Of a DNA stretch of 64,000 nt, positions 1-11,300 are shown piece after piece. The stretch comes from Epiperipatus broadwayi (taxonomy: Eukaryota > Onychophora > Udeonychophora > Euonychophora > Peripatidae), in the NCBI GenBank assembly GCA_028023455.1, contig JAQFVV010013296.1, positions 102,236-166,235 on the forward strand. The letters run 5' to 3'. The notes below the pieces were generated by a model. It saw nothing but the letters and a program-made list of their open reading frames with translations. It was not told the origin of the DNA and made no database searches. Every line of letters begins with the position of its first letter. Within the stretch, counting starts at the first letter, position 1. The position numbers and the translations under genes are program-made.

Positions 1-336
1 TGAATAACAAGAGATACAATCACATAATAATGTTAATAATATTTGATCAGTACTATGGTGCAATCATATTATAGCAATTACTTTTACATATAAATAGAAA
101 ATACATTTAGCTAATACATAAATATTGATAGTATACTATACTGTATATATGTATAAATTCAAAAATATTAAGATATAAAATAAATAAATACAAAAGTTCA
201 GGTTTTAAGTGGAAAAAAAATTATGAATCAATAAACACAGAGTTAAGATTTACTTTCCCCTATATCATTTATTAACTTAAAAGAGAAAAATAAATTTAAA
301 TATTTATTTAAATAAAAAAGATAAATAAAAACTGCT
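1..336. other. AT-rich flank, no gene seen
   Basis: Low-complexity AT-rich DNA with short A runs and no open frame of interest. It ends at a C homopolymer (341-351) that lies against the outer tip of the foldback element. Confidence 0.5.
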
Positions 337-820
337 TGCTCCCCCCCCCCCAATTACTTTTCAGAATTTTCCTTTTTCTAAGTTAAAAAGGTAGTTGTGG
401 AGTATGTGCTCGATTGCCACCAGGTGATGCTGTAGTACCATCTACAACCAGCCCAAAGCTTGCAAGTGATAAATTTATATCTGAAAGTGTTTGAAAATTG
501 ACAAATAAAAATGCCTGAGGCAATGTATACCAATAAATGCATTGAAAGTACAAATTATAAAAAAAATCAAGAAAATGCTATAAAATTCAAATTTAAAAAA
601 AAAGAAATCGGTGAAAATATGACAAAGACAGACCCCCCCCTAAAATCAAGAATTCTTTACTTAAATTGAAAAATGAAATCGTCTGAGGCAATGTATACCC
701 AACAAATACATCATAAGTACAAATTATAAAGAAAAACCCCAAGAAAATGCCATAAAATTCAAATTAAAAAAAATTGGTGAAAATACAACAAAGACAGACT
801 CCCCTAGAAATTGCCATATG

Positions 821-1550
821 CATCTACAATCACATTCAAAAGCAATTAATTAGTTTCTCCTTTGAAATATTATTTAAATTCATCGATATTTAAAACACAA
901 AAAGCAATACACAAAAAATAATTACCAATGTAAAATCTACCCCTCCCCAAGTAAGAACCATTAAATAATGGTGGAAGGTGGGAAATCCAAAAAACAGAAT
1001 TTCATCAGTTTTTATCATTTGCAAATAAGCATCTATCTACAATCACATTCAAAAGCAATTAATTGGTCTGGTCTCTGCTTTGAAATTATGGCATATCATT
1101 TAAATTCATCGATATTTAAAAAATAAAAAGAATACACAAAAAAAAAATAATTACCAACATAAAATCTACTCCTCCCTCAAGTAAGAAGCATTAACAATGT
1201 GGAAGGTGAGAAATCCAAAAACACAATTTTATCAAATTATTTAGCTTTCAAGATTTTCAAATAAGCATCTACAATCACATTCAAAAGCAAGTAATTGATC
1301 TCATATGCATATCATTTAAATTCATCGATATTTAAAAAATAAAAAGCAATACACAAAAAATAATTACCAACTTAAAATTTACCCCTTTTCCCAAAATAGC
1401 TGAAATTGACAAATTATGTCGATGGTGTACTTTTTAAAAAATATACTAAATATTTAAAAAATAAAAGATTTTCAACACTCACAAATCATTTAAATTCATC
1501 AATATTTAAAAAATAAAAAGCAATACACAAAAAATAATTACCAATGTCTT
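821..1550. repeat. Tandem ~0.2 kb units inside the left arm
   Basis: A unit beginning CATCTACAATCACATTC recurs near 821, 1034 and 1266 (spacing about 213-232 bp). Each copy carries the landmarks TCATCGATATTTAAAA, a block reading GCAATACACAAAAAATAATT, and a CCCCTCCCC-like tract. A partial copy ends near 1545. The same units occur in inverse orientation around 3030-3480 in the right arm, in fewer copies. That explains the unequal arm lengths. Confidence 0.7.
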
Positions 1551-1830
1551 TTTACACCTTTCTATGTTTGCAATTTTTTCATTTCAAAAAATTGCTTTTC
1601 ATGTGAAAAGTTGGTACCGAAAAGTCTATGACATCACATTTTGACATGAATTAGAAAAAGATTATTTGCAGCATAAAAATTCATTAGCTATCAAAAAATA
1701 AAATTAATTAAATATCCATTAACTTTTACAACTTTTCTTTAAAATTATAAAATTTAGCTTAGTAGGCACTTGAATGTTTTCAGCATAAAAATCCATTAAA
1801 AGGGTTATTATTTAGATTTAGAATTCAACA

Positions 1831-2138
1831 GAAGACTGGTTTAAAAAATACAGCAAAGATGGTAGAAATTAAGAGCAGATACAATTAGCAAGCAATTATA
1901 GTTCTGCAAAAAATAGACAAAAAGAAGGTTCAAATTTGTAGGCTTTCAGCACAAAATAAATTATTTAGAAAAACATTCAAATTTTAAAGTTTATTGGAAC
2001 AGATTTTAATACACTTAAATAGTAACAGAAGATTAAGTAACACTGATTATTTGGTTTAAAAAATACAGCAAAAATGATAGAAATTAAGAGTAGATTACAA
2101 TTAGCAAACAATTATAGTTCCACAAAAAATAGACAAAA
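1831..2138. repeat. Direct repeat pair in the foldback centre
   Basis: A ~92-bp segment at about 1831-1922 is repeated at about 2043-2138 with few mismatches. Both contain GGTTTAAAAAATACAGCAAA and end in an AAAAAATAGACAAAA block. The repeats are direct, not inverted, so they form a separate internal duplication. Confidence 0.65.
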
Positions 2139-3871
2139 CTCTACTGCTTCATGTTCTGTCTTTGGAAGTACCCAAATTTTTATCATTTTGAGTCAAAAAA
2201 GAAGATTATGAAAAAGATGCTACTTACATTTCAGCTGCTACTGATATTTCAGTGCAGAATTTTGAAATGTTGCCTGAAAGTTTGTGCATGTTTAATGTTG
2301 TATTCAACTGCATAAGAAAATAATCCATATTAACCCTATCAAAAAATAAAAATAATCCCAACAACTTGTATTTCTAGCAGAAAACAATAATTAACACATC
2401 ATAATAAAACTAAGCAGGCATTTCAAAACACTAGTTCAGTTACATTTTGATTAAATTTTTCAGCTTTGAAAATTATATTTTTCATGTGAAATGTCTATTA
2501 CATCATATTTCATTAATAAGTACAAACTGTGATTTAATATATTATGGTGCCATTATATTTCTCTTTTTAAATTTTTAATTGGTATATGTGTATGAATTTA
2601 ATTCAGTATTTTCCTACGAATCTCATATAACACACATATATGATGAAATGTTTAGGCAACTATTTACCAGTTTCTAACTTTTGCGAGTATGTTAAATGGT
2701 AATTTAAAAAATAAATTTGGTTTAGAGTGAAAGTAAATGCTTTCTTCACAGTGCCATTTTTCATTCACTTAGGAATCACCTTTGTTGAGCTAAGTTAAAA
2801 AACTTAACATTAGAAAGCTAAATTTTATAATTTTAAAGAAAAGTTGTAAAAGCTAATGGATATTTAATTCATTTTATTTTTTGATAGCTAATGGATTTTT
2901 ATGCTGCAAATAATCTTTTTCTATTTCATGTCACACCTTTGTACTTTCAAAATGTGATGTCATAGCTTTTTGGTACTGGCTTTTCACATGAAAAACAATT
3001 TCTTGAACCAAAAAAAACTGCAATCATTGAAATTCCAGAAAAGACATTGGTAAGTATTTTTTGTGTATTGCTTTTTATTTTTTAAATATTGATGAATATA
3101 AATGATTTGCAAATGTTGAAAATCTTTTATTTTTTAAGTATTTAGTATATAATTGACATAATTTGTCAATTTCAGCTATTTTGGGGGGAAGGGTAGATTT
3201 TACATTGGTAATTATTTTTTGTGTATTGCTTTTTATTTTTTGAATATCGATGAATTTAAATGATAATGCCATAATTTTAAAGTAGAGACCAAGTAATTGC
3301 TTTTGAATGCAATTACAAATGCTTATTTGCAAATTGGAAGCTAAATAATTTGATAAAATTCAGTTTTTTAGATGCCCCACCTTCTTTCCACCATTGTTAA
3401 TGGCTTCTTACTTGGGGGAAAGTAGATTTTTACATTGGTAATTATTTTTTGTGTATTGCTGTTTATTTTTTAAATATCGATGAATTTTTTTTTTTTTATA
3501 ATTTGTACTTTCAATGTATTTGTTGGATATACATTGCCTCAGCCAATTTCATTTTCGATTTAAGTGAAGAATTCTTGATTTTAAAGGGGTGTGTGTGTCT
3601 TTATTTGTTGTATTTTCACTGATTTCTGTTTTTTTTTAGTTTGAATTTTATAGCATTTTCTGGTTTTTATTATAATTTGTACTTTCAATGTATTTGTTGG
3701 ATATACATAGGCTCAGGCATTTTTATTTGTCACTTTTCAGCCACTTTTGGATATAAATTTATCACTTGCAAGCTTCAGGCTGGTTGTTGATGATATCACA
3801 GTGTTGCCTGGTGGTGATCGAGCACATCCTCCACAACTACTGTTAAAAAATATAAACAGTGGCGGGGAGCA

Positions 3872-4432
3872 TAGGTAGTATTTTATTTCTTCTATTACAC
3901 AAATGTTAAATTCTTTAATTGAAATTGGAAAAGTGGTTTTTTTATTTGTTTATTTATTTGAGAAGTTTTGATTTTGTTCAAATTAGAATAAAATTTTAAA
4001 ACTGAGGTTTAATATATTTAAATTCAGTAGAGTATATAACTAAATAATATCAGCATAATTCATTTATAATATTCATCTTTTCAGTAGTTCACCTAGTTTC
4101 TTAGATATGGAACAGAGGGTGAGAAATATTCAATAATTTTACATACTAAGAGGACAGTATAAATTTTTTTCTTTCAATTTCATAACATTTTAATTTAGTT
4201 AGGGTAATTACTTCCAAAAATAAAGAGCAGCATGCCTATCAAACTTCATAAATTTTGAAGTCAAATATAAAATACATTCAAAAAATTATAATGCTTTAAG
4301 TAATAGCACCCAAAGGATATATATATATATATATTATTTCACAGTTTCTTTCAATTTAAAGATTTTGACAGAAGATAGAATTAAATTTTAAAATAAACAT
4401 TTATTATATCTTATGTATATCATATTTAGTAT
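3872..4432. other. AT-rich spacer, no gene seen
   Basis: AT-rich spacer between the foldback element and the first LTR-like repeat. It includes a short (AT)n tract near 4319-4335. No coding signal. Confidence 0.4.
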
Positions 4433-5340
4433 TGTAACGCTAGTGGAATATATGTTATAAGACACACATATATATCTATTTTACATATTTTATAATTTAA
4501 AAATAAATGATCAAATTTATTAAGAAAAAAAAAGCAAAATAATTTGAAAAAAAAAAGGAATTTGCAAAAATAGAATTAAAATAAAAGACCACATCATTCT
4601 TTTACAATAAAGCTGTTTATTAAGAGTAGGATAAGAAAATAAAATCTTAGTGAAAAAGCTAAAATGAAAAAAAGATTTAAATCCCCCCCTCTCTCTTCTC
4701 TTTATGAATTAAAATAAATTAAAAGAATAAATGTTTAAAAATAAGTAAATGTAAAAAATCAGAATAAAAATTAATTAATTAGTAAAAGAAAACTTTTGGA
4801 ATGCAATTGAGTTTGAAAGATTACTGGCTGATAAAAAAATTAAAACAGATAATTGAATTAATTAAAAAACCATGTAAACTATCTCATCAGCATAAAAGTG
4901 ATGATAGTAGATTAATCTAGAAAAGAGATGAGATAAAACAAAATGTAAAAATTAATTAAAAAATAGATGTAGGTTATAATAAAAATTAAAAGTCTGAAAA
5001 GGAAATATACAATGGGAGGGTTAAGATATAAAGTGTGACTCAGCTATTATTATAGTTTACTTTCCAGAATTCAGTTTACTGAAATTCCTTGTAAGCAGAT
5101 TCACCAGATTCATTTGGAGTCATTCAGATATCCAGAGATAGAAGTGTAGTAGAGAGCCAATTCTTACTGCCACGAAAGATATCAATACAGAAGCCACAGA
5201 AATAGTAACCTGTGTTGCTAGAAAGCTGTATGAATGTTTGACTGGGCTTTATGCCAAAGTCATCAGCTTCATTAATTGTCTTGCCTGAAACTAATGCCAA
5301 AATAGTGAAATAGACTCTGTCTCATACTCTTTCATTGTTG
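4433..5340. repeat. LTR-like direct repeat, left copy
   Basis: Aligns along its length with 12123-13100: shared blocks include the TGTAAC start, CATATTTTATAATTTAAAA, a stretch around 4560-4700, and the GATTACTGGCTGATAAAAA block. A possible TATA motif lies near 5022. The left edge TGTAAC fits an LTR terminus. The right edge is only where similarity fades (about 5340), and I could not find the matching ...GTTACA end or a primer-binding site. Old and diverged. It may be one LTR of a decayed element enclosing 5341-12122. Confidence 0.5.
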
Positions 5341-6690
5341 ATCTGAAAAATGAATGAAAAAGCATGAAGGCATGGATGGATACCAAAAGGCCAACTGATT
5401 GGAAAGTCCAAACAAATGAAAAACAAACCAAAGGAACTGTGCCATTTTAATATCACAAAAACCTAGATAAATATATTTTCAATAATAACTGTCTAAACAC
5501 TATTTTGAATGACAAGAACTTTAATGAAGGACTACAACAAAATTTAGCCTTAACTTAATCAGCTGTATTTACTTTATATAAAGTTTATTATGTTATATTA
5601 TATTAAATATGTATGTATGTATATGAATAAATAATAATGTTTACTTAATTGTTATTTGGTCTGTTCTCTCTCTCTTGTCACAGTGTCACCATTAATTTAA
5701 GAGTATAAATATCTAAGGTGGTAAGTTAAATGCACTGTGCCCCATGATGAAGAGTAAGAGTTAGCTTAGGATATTCCAAGATGGCTAAATTCATATGCCT
5801 GTTATCCGAGTATGATGGTTATATATAACTTATAGTTGTATGGTACCTGAGTTTTATTCTCAAAATAAATAAAATGCTTTAGATGGCAGTTATTTGTTCC
5901 AGAAGTATGGAGGAAGGCCACAACCAGGAAATATGGTCAAGCTGTGCATTTATATAGCCTTCAATTTATGGCCATAGGTATCATTGATGGTTAATCTATT
6001 TATGGTATTTTCTCCTCTACTTGAAGTTCCGATCCACTGCTTCAGTCAGTATAGAAAAAAGATATAATTAAAAAAGTCTAATAAGTAAATAATAAAAATA
6101 AAATACATAAAAATGATACTGTATTAATAATGAAATATGTATTGAGCTTGATAATAAGCTTATTAAAGTAAAATGTTGAAACATGAGTTAAAGTCAGATA
6201 TTAAAAGTACATTAAGTATAGTAAGTAGTGAGACATAGTCTTAAAATAAGTATAGCAGGTGGATCTGGTTCAAATGAATCCATATGTGGAGACAAAGTGC
6301 CATAAATGGCTCATCATAATTAAAATTAAAAAAAAGTAAAAAGTCCAAACCTAAAAATTAAAATAAACGCTAAGTTGCATAGTAAAAAAAGTTTAAATCG
6401 GTGAGCAGTGTGAGAAGAAAAATAGACCAAGGCAAACAAATTATAATATTAAGAATGTAAATAATTAAAAAAATAAGAAGAACAAGATATATAATGGAAA
6501 TAAAAAGGAGAGAGGATAAAAAAAAGTGACCAGAGAGATAAATAAACTTATTATTGAGGCTTGTTGATAGTTAGGAGGGAATTAAAGAGGATAAGGGGGG
6601 TTTGAGATTAGTTGAACACTTCATTCAATTTAAAATATTTAAAAATAATGAAAATCAAGGTCAATAAACCAATAAAAAAAAATTTTTTTT
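5341..6690. other. Interior of the putative old LTR element, no gene seen
   Basis: AT-rich with a few less AT-rich islands (5340-5420, 5880-6000). No open frame or recognisable motif. By position it is the internal region between the two ~0.9 kb direct repeats. Confidence 0.35.
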
Positions 6691-6699
6691 TTGGCTAAT

Positions 6700-7560
6700 T
6701 TTTTAAATTTTTTGAAACAGGAAGCTCAAAATTATAAAGTAGAAAAAAGTAATATAAAAATAAATGAACTCAGCAAATTGTATGAGGAAAAGTTAGAGAA
6801 ATATATAGAAAGGTTCAACAAACAAATAGAACGGTTGATAGAGGAAATGATGAGAGCCTAAGTAGAAGATAGAAAAATAATAGAAAGAGAATTGGAAAAC
6901 AAAAGATAAATTAGGTAAAATTGAAAATAAACAGAACTGAAATGATAATAATATGGGGAGAGAAGAAATGGGTAGAGAGAACAAATATAAATAAGGTAAC
7001 AGAAAGAATAAAGTAGTAGAATTAAAAGGTGAGGAAGATAAGAAAAAATTAGAAATTAAGAATGTAAAATTTGACAGTATGGAGCAGGAAAGCACAAATA
7101 AGTATCTCGAATTAAATAGTTCAGATAATATAAATAAACCTGAACCAGAAAATAAATCCAACAGAAAGAAAACAGAACCAAAAAATATTTGGTTCAAATG
7201 ATAACCTTGAATCTGAAAATAAAGACGGGTCAGAAGTAAAACATAACAAAAATAAAATTTTTAGAGAAGAAAAAATGATAGGTAAAATGGAATTACATTC
7301 AAATAATGAAGACAATAATAGAAAGGAAAAGATAGATAAAATACCCAGAAAAGCTGTCCATAATTAAATTTTACTTACAGACCACTCTTAAACCAGAGAT
7401 GACAATAAAAGCAGAACAAAAAACAAAATTTAAAAAGAAAAAATCTAAAAAACACAAGCAAGAAACAGACAAAAGGGACAAAGCAACCTATATGATAAAA
7501 TTAGTTAGAAAAAAAAAAATCGCCTGACAAAGGTTAGGTGGGTTTAGGATTAGAATAATT
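6700..7560 (+). pseudogene. Decayed Lys/Glu-rich coding stretch, family unknown
   Basis: On the plus strand this reads as runs of charged, coiled-coil-like protein broken by many stops and frameshifts. An early stretch near 6720-6860 has the spacing ELSKLYEEKLEKYIERF, and a later one near 7190-7365 is rich in N, E and K. The composition could be that of a structural (gag- or ORF1-like) protein, but purine-rich DNA gives K/E-rich translations by chance. I recognise no domain. Its place between the LTR-like repeats is the only reason to suspect an element protein. Confidence 0.25.
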
Positions 7561-7611
7561 GGATGGAATTTTAGGAAAAAGGAGAAAAAAGGATTTATTG
7601 TACAGGGATTA

Positions 7612-7905
7612 TAAGAATAATGGAAGTAAAGTTAAATAAACAAAATAAAATTGTTTTCTTTTGAGAGTTAATAATGGGAATAAAACAATAAATAAATGAA
7701 ATAAAATAAGAATTTTTTATTTGGAGCTGATATACGATAATGGAAGTGAAATAAAAGATGGATACATGAAATATAGTAAAATAAAAATATTTTAGAAAAT
7801 CAATACCTGATTAATGGAAATAAAAGAGAAGATAAATGGAAGTAAAGTATGATTTTTTTATTATTAAGAGTGAAAATATGATAATGGATATGAAATAAAA
7901 GATAG
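7612..7905. repeat. Minisatellite, unit about 55-77 bp, part 1
   Basis: Successive units begin with ATAATGG or a variant near 7617, 7671, 7735, 7812 and 7880. Each carries a GAAATAAAAGA-like motif followed by a T-rich block. The last unit is interrupted by the RTE LINE and continues at 11202, where ATACATGAAAT matches the inner part of the unit at 7758. Confidence 0.6.
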
Positions 7906-7921
7906 ATCATCATCATCATCA

Positions 7922-9868
7922 TCAACCATTATCAATCCACTGCAGGATGAAGGTCTCTCCAAGTTTAATCCATCTTTTCTGATCTTTAGCTTCTCTTCTC
8001 CACATCACCCCTGCAAACTTTCTTATTTCATCCATCCATCTCACACGTGGTCTCTTTCTGGGTCTTTTACAATCTCTTGGAATCCAGTTTAAAATTTCAA
8101 TTGTCCATCTATTATCATCTCTTCTAGCAATATGTCCAGCCCAACTGCACTTCAATCTTTTAATTTTTTCAATGAGGTCAGTAACACCTGTTTGTTCTCT
8201 TACCCATACATTGCGTTTTCGATCTCTTCTTGTTACTCCCAACATGCATCTCTCCATACTTCTTTGAGTGGTCTGAAGTCTCTGTATTGCTCTTCTATTA
8301 AGTGTCCAAGTCTCAGATCCATAAGTAAGAACTGGTAAAACACATTTGTTAAAAACCTTCCTTTTCAAACACATAGGCATATTTCCTTTTAGTATCAAGT
8401 TATTTCTACCAAAAGCACTCCAACCAAGTTTAATTCTATGATTAATTTCTTCCATTATGTTTCCATCTGTATTAATAATCTGACCAAGGTATTTGTAACT
8501 GTTAACTTCTTCTAATTCATCATAATCAATCTTTATTTTCATATTTTGAGCAAATCGATTAAACATTACTTTAGTCTTTTTAACATTTATCTTTAGTCCT
8601 ACTTTCCTACTTTCATCTGATAATTCCTGCAACATATCCTGCAGCTCTGAAGCATTATTTGCAAAAACAACTACATCATCTGCGAAATCTAAATGACTTA
8701 AATAATCTCCATTTACTTTCACTCCTTTAGTTTCCCATTTTAATCCACAAAATACTTCTTGCAGCACTGCTGTAAAAAGTTTTGGAGATATGGAGTCACC
8801 TTGTCTTACACCTTTCTCAATGTTGACTTTCCCAGTATCATTATGTAATCTAATTGTTGCTGTTGCATTTTTATAAATATTCTTCAAAATATGACAATAT
8901 CCTGGATCTATACCTTGATGATCCAATGCTTTAATCACTGAAGAAATGTTTATAGAATCAAATGCCTTTTCATAATCTACAAATCCAAAACATAATGACA
9001 ACTCATATTCATTCGTCCTTTCTATAACTTCTCTCAACACCTGGATATGATCTACTGTACTAAAACCACTTTTAAATCCAGCTTGTTCTCTTGGTTGGTG
9101 GAAATCCAATGTTCTCTGTAGACGAGTTGTAATTATCTTGGTAAAAATTTTGTATAAAACTGATAAAAGGTTGATAGGTCTGTAATTTCTAATATCTTCT
9201 TTATCACCTTTTTTAAATATTAATATTATTACTGCATTCTTCCAATCATCCAGTACATCTTTATCATTTAGACATTTGGTATATAACTTTGCTAAAAAAT
9301 TTTCTATTTCTTCACCTGCTTCTTTTAATATATCAATTATAATTCCATCATTACCTGGAGCCTTTCCTTTCTTCATACATTTAATTGTGTATCTCACTTC
9401 TTCATTTAAAATTCTGGGCAATTCGGAAGATGTAATAGATATAGGAGGTACTTGTTCTTTATTACTATATAATTCTTGATAAAAATCTTCTACCAATTTC
9501 ATGATGTCATCTCTCTTTTTAGTAACAATTCCCTTTTTTTTTCTTATTGCAGATATAAATTTCCTACCAATACCAATATGTTGTTTTACATTCTTAAGAC
9601 TTTTATTTTCTTCTACAGCTTTCCTTGCTAGTTCACAGTTATACTTTCTTATATCATTTTCAACTCTTTTCCGCACCATTTTACAAAATTCGAGATATTC
9701 AATTCTTTTTAATGCATCATTTTTGTATATCTTCATATTCCTTCTTTTCTTCATAAATTCTCTAGTCTCAGTAGAAATTTTATTGGTCAATTGCTGCTTT
9801 TTTCTACCAGCTATTTTTGTTGCAGTTTTTAAAAGTGTATCAGTTATTTTCATATTAATTTCATTCAA
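7922..9868 (-). CDS. RTE LINE reverse transcriptase and C-terminal domain
   Basis: Open for 648 codons. It copies the element RNA at a nicked genomic target (target-primed reverse transcription). Visible RT blocks: RNYRPINLLSVLYKI near residues 227-241, QAGFKSGFSTVDHI near 262-275, VDYEKAFDS (297-305, first catalytic Asp), GVRQGDSISP (353-362), and the catalytic FADD at 395-398 (about 8686-8675), a tolerated variant of YADD. The C-terminal part has the YGSETWTL, CWAGHIARR and WMDEIRKFAG motifs typical of RTE-clade proteins. The true protein begins with the endonuclease upstream; the first residues here are the linker after a one-base frameshift near 9905. The stop lies directly on the microsatellite tail. 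Confidence 0.9.
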   Translation of the reverse strand: MNEINMKITDTLLKTATKIAGRKKQQLTNKISTETREFMKKRRNMKIYKNDALKRIEYLEFCKMVRKRVENDIRKYNCELARKAVEENKSLKNVKQHIGIGRKFISAIRKKKGIVTKKRDDIMKLVEDFYQELYSNKEQVPPISITSSELPRILNEEVRYTIKCMKKGKAPGNDGIIIDILKEAGEEIENFLAKLYTKCLNDKDVLDDWKNAVIILIFKKGDKEDIRNYRPINLLSVLYKIFTKIITTRLQRTLDFHQPREQAGFKSGFSTVDHIQVLREVIERTNEYELSLCFGFVDYEKAFDSINISSVIKALDHQGIDPGYCHILKNIYKNATATIRLHNDTGKVNIEKGVRQGDSISPKLFTAVLQEVFCGLKWETKGVKVNGDYLSHLDFADDVVVFANNASELQDMLQELSDESRKVGLKINVKKTKVMFNRFAQNMKIKIDYDELEEVNSYKYLGQIINTDGNIMEEINHRIKLGWSAFGRNNLILKGNMPMCLKRKVFNKCVLPVLTYGSETWTLNRRAIQRLQTTQRSMERCMLGVTRRDRKRNVWVREQTGVTDLIEKIKRLKCSWAGHIARRDDNRWTIEILNWIPRDCKRPRKRPRVRWMDEIRKFAGVMWRREAKDQKRWIKLGETFILQWIDNG

Positions 9869-9891
9869 ATCTGAATCATGTTCAAAATCTA

Positions 9892-10738
9892 CTAATACTG
9901 AAACCGATTTGTAAGTTCTAATTTAAATTCATTAGAATGTTTCTGAAGATTAGGAATATCAACTGTAAATATTGTTTTTCTTAATAATTTTTGTCTCTCT
10001 AGTTTCACATTAACACGTATCTTACACCTTACTAATCGATGATCACTTCCTGTGTTAAATTTATTAAGAACATTACAATCTTGAAATATGTATTTCCTGT
10101 TAGTCAAAATATAATCCAATTCTGCTGTACCTTCATTTGGATGCTTCCATGTCCATTTCCTTTTAACATTTTTCTCAAAAAAAGAATTCATAATATAAAG
10201 TTTTTCTTTTTCTGCAAACTCCACAAGTCTATGTCCTCTCTCATTTCTATTACCATAACCAAAATTACCTACAGCACTTTCATCTTTCATTTGTTTACCA
10301 ATTCTAGCATTAAAGTCTCCCATAACGATTTTAAAATGTTGTTTACTCTGATCAAAAGCCTTTTGTACATCCATATAAAAATCTTCTACTACTTCATCAC
10401 TATGAGAACTTGTTGGGGCATAAACCTGAATTATCTGCATTTGGTATCTGCTATTAAGTTGTATAACTAATCTTGCCACTCTGTCTGATACACCATCAAT
10501 CTCCACAATATTGTTCTTCCACTTTTTATTTATAATGAATCCTACTCCACTTGTATTTCCAATATTTGTGCCTTTATAATAGAGTATATGTCCACTTTTT
10601 AAATCAATTGTCTCTTCACCTTTTCTTCTAACTTCACAAAGTCCAATAATGTCCCATTTAATATAAGACAGTTCTTCTTCTAATTCTTGCGATCTTCCTT
10701 CACTTGAAAGTGATCTGCAGTTGTAAGTACCTAAATAA
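9892..10738 (-). pseudogene. RTE LINE endonuclease domain, frameshifted from its RT
   Basis: An APE-like endonuclease that would nick target DNA to start reverse transcription. The frame is open from a stop just before 10738: GTYNCRSLSSEGRSQELEEE at the start, then DIIGLCEVRRKGEE (catalytic Glu region), QVYAPTSSHSDE, VMGDFNARIG (catalytic Asp/Asn) and TGSDHRLVR (catalytic Asp-His) near 10060-10030. All catalytic motifs are intact. There is no ATG near the start, so the initiation codon is lost or lies in the upstream region. The frame ends early at 9892. A single missing base near 9905 separates it from the RT frame, which continues the homology. Confidence 0.85.
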
Positions 10739-11201
10739 AGTCATCATCAAATGGCAGCCTGGGTCCGCAATCAGGGGATTCTTAGCACCCTCCACCTTCG
10801 GCCACCAACTGCTGCCTTGGTTGGTGACTTTACAGCCTCCTGGGAATAAGGGCCATGCTTTATTTTTGTCTGTCATAATTGTATATATGTATTGGAAAAA
10901 TATATATCATTTACACAAATATTCACTCTGCCTTATCAGGCACTGAGAAGAAAGACCACGGTATTTCTCGATCTTAAACTAGAGGTAAAAAGCCAATAAA
11001 CCCACCACGCTAGCTAATGCATGTTGGTGAGCATCCCATCCATGTTTGTATACTATATGAATAATCACATAGTAATAACAGCTGCAACAACAAGAACGTA
11101 TGGAGTGGACATTAGGAATTTGCCCTGCTCGGTTTCTTTAAGGCCTCCACGAGGAATCAAAGGGTCTCCTTTCAGTTAATAGCAAACTTCTTTCTGCAGC
11201 C
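10739..11201 (-). other. 5' region of the RTE LINE
   Basis: About 460 bp, clearly less AT-rich than the surroundings, between the endonuclease frame and the target-site duplication. No open frame of note. Presumably the 5' UTR and internal promoter of the element, inferred from position. Confidence 0.55.
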
Positions 11202-11210
11202 AAAAGACAG

Positions 11211-11300
11211 ATACATGAAATAAAATAAAATAATATTTTAGAGTAAATATACAGTAATAAAAATAAAAAGTAAATAAATTAAATAAAGCATATAATAAAT
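11211..11300. repeat. Minisatellite, part 2, beyond the RTE insertion
   Basis: ATACATGAAATAAAATAAAA and an ATATTTTAGA block continue the unit interrupted at 7905, followed by one more degenerate AATAAAAATAAA unit. This is the empty-site partner of 7612-7905. Confidence 0.55.

Larger units (their letters stand above)
337..3871. mobile_element. Foldback-type element with very long inverted arms
   Basis: The left arm (about 337-1762) reads as the reverse complement of the right arm (about 2802-3871). Matching landmarks are GTAGTTGTGG at 391-400 against CCACAACTAC at 3831-3840, the block around 430-560 against 3660-3800, and the block 1640-1750 against 2815-2930. The outermost match I can follow is TGCTCCCC (337-344) against GGGGAGCA (3864-3871). 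The left arm is longer because it holds more copies of an internal ~0.2 kb tandem unit. The central ~1.0 kb is not symmetric. No transposase is visible on either strand, so it is probably non-autonomous. Long arms made of tandem units are known from Drosophila FB elements; calling this foldback-like rests on structure alone. Target-site duplication is unclear. Confidence 0.7.
7906..11201 (-). mobile_element. Near-full-length RTE-clade LINE
   Basis: A 3.3 kb non-LTR retrotransposon in minus orientation. From its 5' end it has a ~460-bp 5' region (11201-10739), an APE-type endonuclease (10738-9892), a reverse transcriptase with a C-terminal domain (9868-7922), almost no 3' UTR, and a (TGA)n tail (plus-strand ATC repeats, 7907-7922). 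Compact size, single EN-RT protein and a microsatellite tail are hallmarks of the RTE clade. Candidate target-site duplications are AAAAGATAG (7897-7905) and AAAAGACAG (11202-11210), 8 of 9 matching. One frameshift breaks the coding region, so this copy is probably dead. Confidence 0.85.

Noticed and set aside
821-1550. Regular repeats considered as a CRISPR-like array
   Set aside because: Units of over 200 bp without unique spacers, in eukaryotic DNA and mirrored in an inverted arm. They belong to the foldback element.
6793-7197. 134-residue minus-strand frame full of Phe, Leu and Ser
   Set aside because: It is the reverse of a purine-rich stretch; composition bias alone produces it.
10039-10470. 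Plus-strand frames opposite the RTE LINE (also 9501-9914)
   Set aside because: Shadows of the true minus-strand endonuclease and RT frames, which carry all the conserved motifs.
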